This document shows positions 12,950 to 17,007 of a DNA stretch of 17,007 nt, piece by piece. The stretch is from Saprospiraceae bacterium (GTDB taxonomy: Bacteria; Bacteroidota; Bacteroidia; Chitinophagales; Saprospiraceae), in the NCBI GenBank assembly GCA_014379065.1, contig JACMMM010000464.1, positions 1 through 17,007 of the forward strand, written 5' to 3'. The notes under the pieces are model-generated. The model saw only the letters and a program-made list of their open reading frames with translations, made no database searches and had not been told where the DNA came from. The position numbers and the translations under genes were made by a program. Numbering within the stretch: position 1 is the stretch's first letter; every line of letters begins with the position of its first letter.

Positions 12950-14188
12950 ATGAACGCATCAATCATAAAATCAACTTTCCTAACCCACTTTTCTACCCCC
13001 CCAGCGCTCATCGCCCGCGCCCCAGGCCGCATCAATTTGATCGGCGAACACACCGATTACAACCATGGTTTTGTCCTGCCCGCCGCGATTGACAAAGCCA
13101 TTTGGATGGCTGCTGGGCCGCGCACAGATGGGCGTTTTGCCTTTTTTGCCCACGATTTGGGCGAGTTTTTTATCTCTGAAAATGAAAAGCCCGTTTTTCA
13201 GGAACGGCAAAGTTGGGCAAATTACCTGCTCGGCGTGGTCAGCGAGGCGCGAAAAGACGGGCTGGTTTTCGGCGGAATGAATCTGGTTTTTGGGGGAGAT
13301 GTGCCCCTGGGCGCGGGGCTGTCATCGTCGGCTGCAATTGAAAGCGGGGCGATGTTTATCCTGAATGAGCTTTACAACCTGAAGCTTTCAAAAATGGAAA
13401 TCGTGCGGTTGGCGCAGCGTGGCGAGAACCATTTTGTGGGCATGAAATGTGGCATCATGGACATGTTTGCTTCGGTAATGGGTCGCGAGGATCATGTTGT
13501 GCGCTTGGATTGCAGAAGCCTCGAATATGAATATTTCCCCTTCGACGCTCTCGATTTTTCGCTTGTTTTGTTCGATTCTGGTGTAAAGCACGCCTTAGTT
13601 GACAGCGAATACAATACCCGCCGTGAGGAATGCGAGGCCGGGGTTTCGATTTTGAAAAAATTCGACTCAAGCATATCCAGCCTGCGCGATGTGTCTTTGC
13701 CATTTTTAAAAAAACACGAAAACGAACTGTTGGCAACAGTTTTCAAGCGCTGCAAATTCATCGTGGAAGAAATCGGTCGGGTCGAAAGGGCCTGTGTTGC
13801 GCTGCAAAAAAGCGATTTCAAAACACTCGGAAAATTGATGTTTGAATGCCACGAAGGCTTGGATTTGGATTACGCCGTTTGTGTGCCGGAGACTAATTTC
13901 TTGGTGGAATCTGCGCAGCGTTTTTCACCACAAGGCATGGTGCTCGGCGCTCGCCAAATGGGTGGCGGGTTCGGTGGCTGTACAATCAACCTATTAAAAA
14001 CCAGTGCACTAACCGCGTTTTCGGAAGAAACAAGCGCAGCCTATCGGCAGGTTTTTGGGATTGATTTGAAAATTTATCCGGTTCGGCTGACTGCCGGGAC
14101 GGAAGTTGTACAAACCCTAAGCCTTCCCGCCTTTTCGTTCCAGCCGCTCCCATTCACCATCCAAAATGGCACAACCAAATTTAAATAA
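12950..14188 (+). CDS. galK: Galactokinase
   Basis: This 412-residue GHMP kinase phosphorylates galactose to galactose-1-phosphate with ATP, the entry step of the Leloir pathway in the cytoplasm. The galactokinase signature APGRINLIGEHTDYNHG lies at 24-40, the ATP-binding GHMP motif PLGAGLSSSAA at 119-129, the catalytic Asp171 in CGIMDMFAS, and the third GHMP motif MGGGFGGCTINL at 337-348. The start at 12950 leaves a short 20-residue lead before the first motif. About 26 residues after TAGTEVV (from about 388) exceed the usual C-terminus and are read from DNA that is antisense to the lipase gene, giving a 72-bp convergent overlap. No galT, galM or galE is in the window. The inverted repeat just upstream probably separates it from mutA transcription or shapes its leader. 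Confidence 0.96.
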   Translation: MNASIIKSTFLTHFSTPPALIARAPGRINLIGEHTDYNHGFVLPAAIDKAIWMAAGPRTDGRFAFFAHDLGEFFISENEKPVFQERQSWANYLLGVVSEARKDGLVFGGMNLVFGGDVPLGAGLSSSAAIESGAMFILNELYNLKLSKMEIVRLAQRGENHFVGMKCGIMDMFASVMGREDHVVRLDCRSLEYEYFPFDALDFSLVLFDSGVKHALVDSEYNTRREECEAGVSILKKFDSSISSLRDVSLPFLKKHENELLATVFKRCKFIVEEIGRVERACVALQKSDFKTLGKLMFECHEGLDLDYAVCVPETNFLVESAQRFSPQGMVLGARQMGGGFGGCTINLLKTSALTAFSEETSAAYRQVFGIDLKIYPVRLTAGTEVVQTLSLPAFSFQPLPFTIQNGTTKFK

Positions 14189-15571
14189 ATATTGATCCAT
14201 ACTATGATCATCCACCCCCCCACTTTCAAAACCAGTTCCATGATGGAGGCCATTAAATTGTTGGGATTTTGTATTTAAAAAGTGCGTAGACGCTTTTATG
14301 GATGTTTGTACCGCAGTCATGGTTTTTTGATACGCTTGCAGACGCTGCGCATCCAAATTTTCAAAGTCTAGTTCTATTCCATCATCCTCCAGTAAAACGT
14401 CGGGGCCGCTGATACTATACGAACGATCAAACTTTCGGGGTAGGCCACCCAGGTCGTGAAAGCCAAATAATTGAGGCGGTATTTGCGGGACAATATCCTC
14501 ATGGTTTATATGCAGATAGGTTTGGGCCTCCAACAACTCATTGTAAGCACGCTTGAATTCCTGATTGCCTACCCGGGGAGAGCCAAAAACATAAACACCA
14601 GCCACCTGGTAGGCCTTCAGCGCAAAACGATGGGCGGCCAACTGTCCCAGTGCAGCCCCAAGACTATGTCCACATATAAATATTTTTTTGTTGGCCCCAA
14701 GGTCATCAACGGCAAGCTGCAACCGGTCCCATACCCCTTCCAAAGATTGCTGAAAGCCCTGGTGCACGCGTCCACGCCCTCCAATGGCATTGGTTTTGAA
14801 AAAATTCAGATCCACCAGAGCATCCCTTCCATTACTCGTCCCCCGAAAGCAGACAATTAAATATTCTCCTTTGCCGGCTACAAAAACCTGGGTATCGGTG
14901 TCTGGATCTTCTACCCAGCGAAAGGTTTCATAGCCCCATTGTCGCGTATGCTCTTCTACATAACCGGGCTCAAAATAAGCGAGTTGCGAAAAGTCAGCCA
15001 GGATCATTGCATTTTTTAAGCGGTAGTCTACCCGGTTTGGATCAAAGCCAAAGGCAACAGATGGGATGATATCATTGCGCCCGTAACGCGCTCGATTGAT
15101 CACGGGGCCTACTTGTCGGAGCGCCCAAGCCGCACTCACCCCCGGGGCCCAGCCGGGACACAGCACTTCTTTACCATTTACATGCAGAATAGAGTCCCCA
15201 CTATCCCTTTTGCTTACCCTTACACAGAGTGTTTGGGCATAGCGCGTTGCTGCGTCAAACACATCAAAGGGATCCTCATCCTCCAATTCCGGAATGGGGC
15301 CATCCGTATTGATGATATAATGTAGCACCAAGTGATCAAGGGCCGATTCCAGGTCTGCGTCAACTGCTGCCTGTTGGAGTCTTTTGCGAAATAAAAGCAG
15401 TGATTCCGCCAGTTTCTGATTATAGGAATGTATTTCCTTCAACAGCGGATACTGGGTAGGGGAAAATGTGAATTCCCAGGCAATGTTGAAAATGTCTTGT
15501 TGAAATAAAGGCAAGCCGTTTTGAAGTCGGGAGAAGGATTGCTGAATGCTTTCTAGTGTTGGGTCCGACAT
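14117..15571 (-). CDS. Class 3 lipase-family alpha/beta hydrolase
   Basis: The 484-residue protein has a class 3 lipase core at about residues 190-370: FRGTSNGRDALVDL (242-255, oxyanion region), the nucleophile elbow GHSLGAALGQLAAHR with Ser303, VFGSPRVGN (328-336), and Asp359 in HEDIVPQIPP. A likely catalytic His456 lies in DDHSMDQYL near the C-terminus. The first 190 residues are mostly helical and Gln/Glu/Leu-rich, with no family I recognise. There is no signal peptide or lipobox, so it is probably cytoplasmic or uses another route; substrate unknown. The last 72 bp overlap the 3' end of galK on the other strand. A TACTTTTG -7 box lies 47 bases before the ATG, suggesting its own promoter after the esterase gene. 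Confidence 0.9.
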   Translation of the reverse strand: MSDPTLESIQQSFSRLQNGLPLFQQDIFNIAWEFTFSPTQYPLLKEIHSYNQKLAESLLLFRKRLQQAAVDADLESALDHLVLHYIINTDGPIPELEDEDPFDVFDAATRYAQTLCVRVSKRDSGDSILHVNGKEVLCPGWAPGVSAAWALRQVGPVINRARYGRNDIIPSVAFGFDPNRVDYRLKNAMILADFSQLAYFEPGYVEEHTRQWGYETFRWVEDPDTDTQVFVAGKGEYLIVCFRGTSNGRDALVDLNFFKTNAIGGRGRVHQGFQQSLEGVWDRLQLAVDDLGANKKIFICGHSLGAALGQLAAHRFALKAYQVAGVYVFGSPRVGNQEFKRAYNELLEAQTYLHINHEDIVPQIPPQLFGFHDLGGLPRKFDRSYSISGPDVLLEDDGIELDFENLDAQRLQAYQKTMTAVQTSIKASTHFLNTKSQQFNGLHHGTGFESGGVDDHSMDQYLFKFGCAILDGEWERLERKGGKA

Positions 15572-15618
15572 GTTAAGATTGTTTTGCGCATTTGCGAAGG
15601 CAGGGATTGCCTCATTGA

Positions 15619-15626
15619 CAAAAGTA
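15619..15626 (-). promoter_or_regulatory. -7 box of the lipase promoter, within a small palindrome
   Basis: TACTTTTG on the minus strand matches TAnnTTTG exactly and lies 47 bases before the lipase start. It overlaps a perfect dyad AAAGTA-CGC-TACTTT at 15621-15635, which could be an operator. Confidence 0.55.
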
Positions 15627-15704
15627 CGCTACTTTCGATTTAAGGATGCGTCTATGATTCCCTGTAGTGGTTGTTCGCTGTGTTTTCGATTTCAACTTCA
15701 GTCT

Positions 15705-16874
15705 CTACTGTTTTAAAATTGGCAACAATACTTTTTGCTTTCCGGTCTTTACGCTAAAGAAATACACCCCTCTAGCGATTTCACTTAAATCCACCCGAAA
15801 GCCGTCATCCACCAGAACTGCTTGGGGGGATTTCAGAAGACGCCCGAAAACATCGTAGATTACGATTTGCGTTATACCGATTGCAGGGTCAGCCTCAATA
15901 GTTATATAATCTGTCGTTGGATTTGGGTAAACGATCCATTTGAAGATTGTCTGTGGCTCCAGTGCGGCGCTTAAGTCGTCGAGGCGGTATTGGCTCAAGA
16001 AGCGCCACACTTCCTGATTTGCACTAAAATCGTTGCACATTTTGCCGTAAGAAGCAGGTAATGCCAAACCACCTGACCATTGGTGGCCGCCACCCGTGAC
16101 TTTAATCAGTTCGACTGTACTGCCCCCGTTGCCCCCGGCATAGAGGTAGCGTTCAGCGGTGCAACCATCCGTAGCATCAAGATCAGGTATTGGCGTGGTA
16201 ATCGGGGTTTGCGTGCAATTATTGTGCGTTACCCAATGGTTGACTAATACTTCCGTAGAGGGAATGAGGCCATAGGAATAAAAATTGCCGCCGTAATAAG
16301 AAACGCTTGGGTCGTCGGTTCCATGAATTTCCATAATGGGCACTGGACGCGGAGGATTGCAGGCCTGCATACTGCTTAGCATAGTGGAGCCAACAACCGA
16401 GGCCACGGCAGCGATGCGATTGCTGAGTTTGCAGGCAAGTTCGTAGCACATAAAGCCGCCATTGCTCGCGCCGGAAGCATAAATGCGATTGGGGTCAATA
16501 TTATAGTGCAGGGTAAGCGTATCAATGAGCCTGGAGATAAAATTCACCTCGCTCATTTCGTTTACAGGATAGACATTCCAGTAAAACTTACCAGCTGGCC
16601 AGACACTTCCATTAGGATAGACGAGGATAAAATTCGCAGTATCAGACACGGCGTCAAAGCCCGTGAATTGCTCCATTTCAAACGCGGTCATGGGCCAACC
16701 ATGCAGCATAAAAACCAAAGGCACAGGCGTTTGCCCGGAATATGTTGCGGGTATATGTATGCGGAAGCTGCGCTGTATGCCATCGCTTAGAATGGTATCC
16801 TCCAAAGTCTGTTGCGAGAAAGAAGGGGCTGGGGAAAGAAGGAGTGCCAGAAGGCAGTAAAAAAGGGTGCGCAT
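15705..16874 (-). CDS. Secreted PHB-depolymerase / feruloyl-esterase-like enzyme with T9SS sorting domain
   Basis: This 389-residue protein has a signal peptide (MRTLFYCLLALLLSPAPSFSQ), an alpha/beta hydrolase domain of the LpqC/PHB depolymerase esterase type (about 22-300) and a type A T9SS sorting domain (about 316-389: VYPNPTTDYITIEA, IYDVFGRLL, GVYFFSV). Catalytic residues visible are Ser137 in ASGASNGGF, Asp187 or Asp188 in IHGTDDPS and His264 in GGGHQW, with the oxyanion segment VFMLHGWP at 54-61. It should cross the inner membrane by Sec and the outer membrane by T9SS, ending on the surface or free, and hydrolyse ester bonds of a polymer or plant-derived substrate; the exact substrate cannot be read. 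The ATG at 16874 is preferred to one at 16913 because it starts the signal peptide. The lipase gene follows 133 bp downstream on the same strand. Confidence 0.93.
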   Translation of the reverse strand: MRTLFYCLLALLLSPAPSFSQQTLEDTILSDGIQRSFRIHIPATYSGQTPVPLVFMLHGWPMTAFEMEQFTGFDAVSDTANFILVYPNGSVWPAGKFYWNVYPVNEMSEVNFISRLIDTLTLHYNIDPNRIYASGASNGGFMCYELACKLSNRIAAVASVVGSTMLSSMQACNPPRPVPIMEIHGTDDPSVSYYGGNFYSYGLIPSTEVLVNHWVTHNNCTQTPITTPIPDLDATDGCTAERYLYAGGNGGSTVELIKVTGGGHQWSGGLALPASYGKMCNDFSANQEVWRFLSQYRLDDLSAALEPQTIFKWIVYPNPTTDYITIEADPAIGITQIVIYDVFGRLLKSPQAVLVDDGFRVDLSEIARGVYFFSVKTGKQKVLLPILKQ

Positions 16875-17007
16875 GGTTAGTTTTGTTTCATCGTGATAAA
16901 ATGGACGGAGCAACGGCGCTTACTTGGTTGCCTGCTAACCCTGTGTGCAGCCCAAATTAAAAGTTGCTTTTTATTTATATTGTTTTTTGGTCGAACGTGA
17001 AGCGTGA
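16875..17007. other. Upstream region of the esterase gene, no further gene seen
   Basis: This AT-rich stretch should carry the esterase promoter. On the minus strand an AATTTGGG word near 16954-16961 could serve as a -33 element, but no TAnnTTTG box follows at a suitable distance. No other gene is supported. Confidence 0.4.

Overview
The window looks like a chromosomal segment of a Bacteroidota bacterium, most likely of the Saprospiria (Lewinella/Haliscomenobacter-like) group. The evidence is a secreted esterase with a type IX secretion (T9SS) sorting domain, a giant surface protein with GEVED and choice-of-anchor L domains, promoters with the Bacteroidota -7 box TAnnTTTG, no convincing Shine-Dalgarno sites, and an exported TPR-CHAT protein. 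The group assignment is inferred from gene families and style, not from a marker gene.

Region 1 (1-8430) is a probable signalling island. On the minus strand, an ECF-like sigma factor (5003-4428) is followed after one base by a single-pass membrane protein built like an anti-sigma factor with a periplasmic TPR part (4426-3494). Twenty-eight bases later comes a giant secreted multidomain protein (3465 to beyond base 1). Divergent from the sigma gene across 106 bp is an exported TPR-CHAT protein (5110-8430) with ten exactly phased 42-residue repeats and an intact His/Cys caspase-like dyad. I read these four genes as one candidate system: a periplasmic CHAT protease or scaffold, a membrane TPR anti-sigma, a sigma factor and a surface effector. 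No component is characterised as far as I know.

Region 2 (8431-11465) is mostly housekeeping. A small Cys-rich lipoprotein gene is followed, in coordinate order, by a compact iron-sulfur cluster operon transcribed leftward: iscS, a possible 39-residue ORF, iscU and iscA. It has a clear -7 box upstream and a rho-independent terminator downstream. No iscR, hscA, hscB or ferredoxin gene is present here.

Region 3 (11567-14188) carries a methylmalonyl-CoA mutase small-subunit gene (mutA) and galactokinase (galK), both rightward. mutA contains an in-frame palindromic element and stops early, exactly at the edge of a 42-bp inverted repeat that fills the gap to galK. galK overlaps the convergent lipase gene by 72 bp.

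Region 4 (14117-16874) carries two leftward hydrolases: a cytoplasmic-looking class 3 lipase and a secreted PHB-depolymerase/feruloyl-esterase-like enzyme with a T9SS tail.

A thread running through the window is small repetitive DNA: palindromic REP-like elements in and between genes, and several arrays of short words spaced about seven bases apart in the gaps around iscA, iscU, iscS, mutA and galK. One exact heptamer array lies in frame inside the CHAT gene. No gap exceeds 300 bp, and I found no tRNA, rRNA, CRISPR array or complete insertion sequence.
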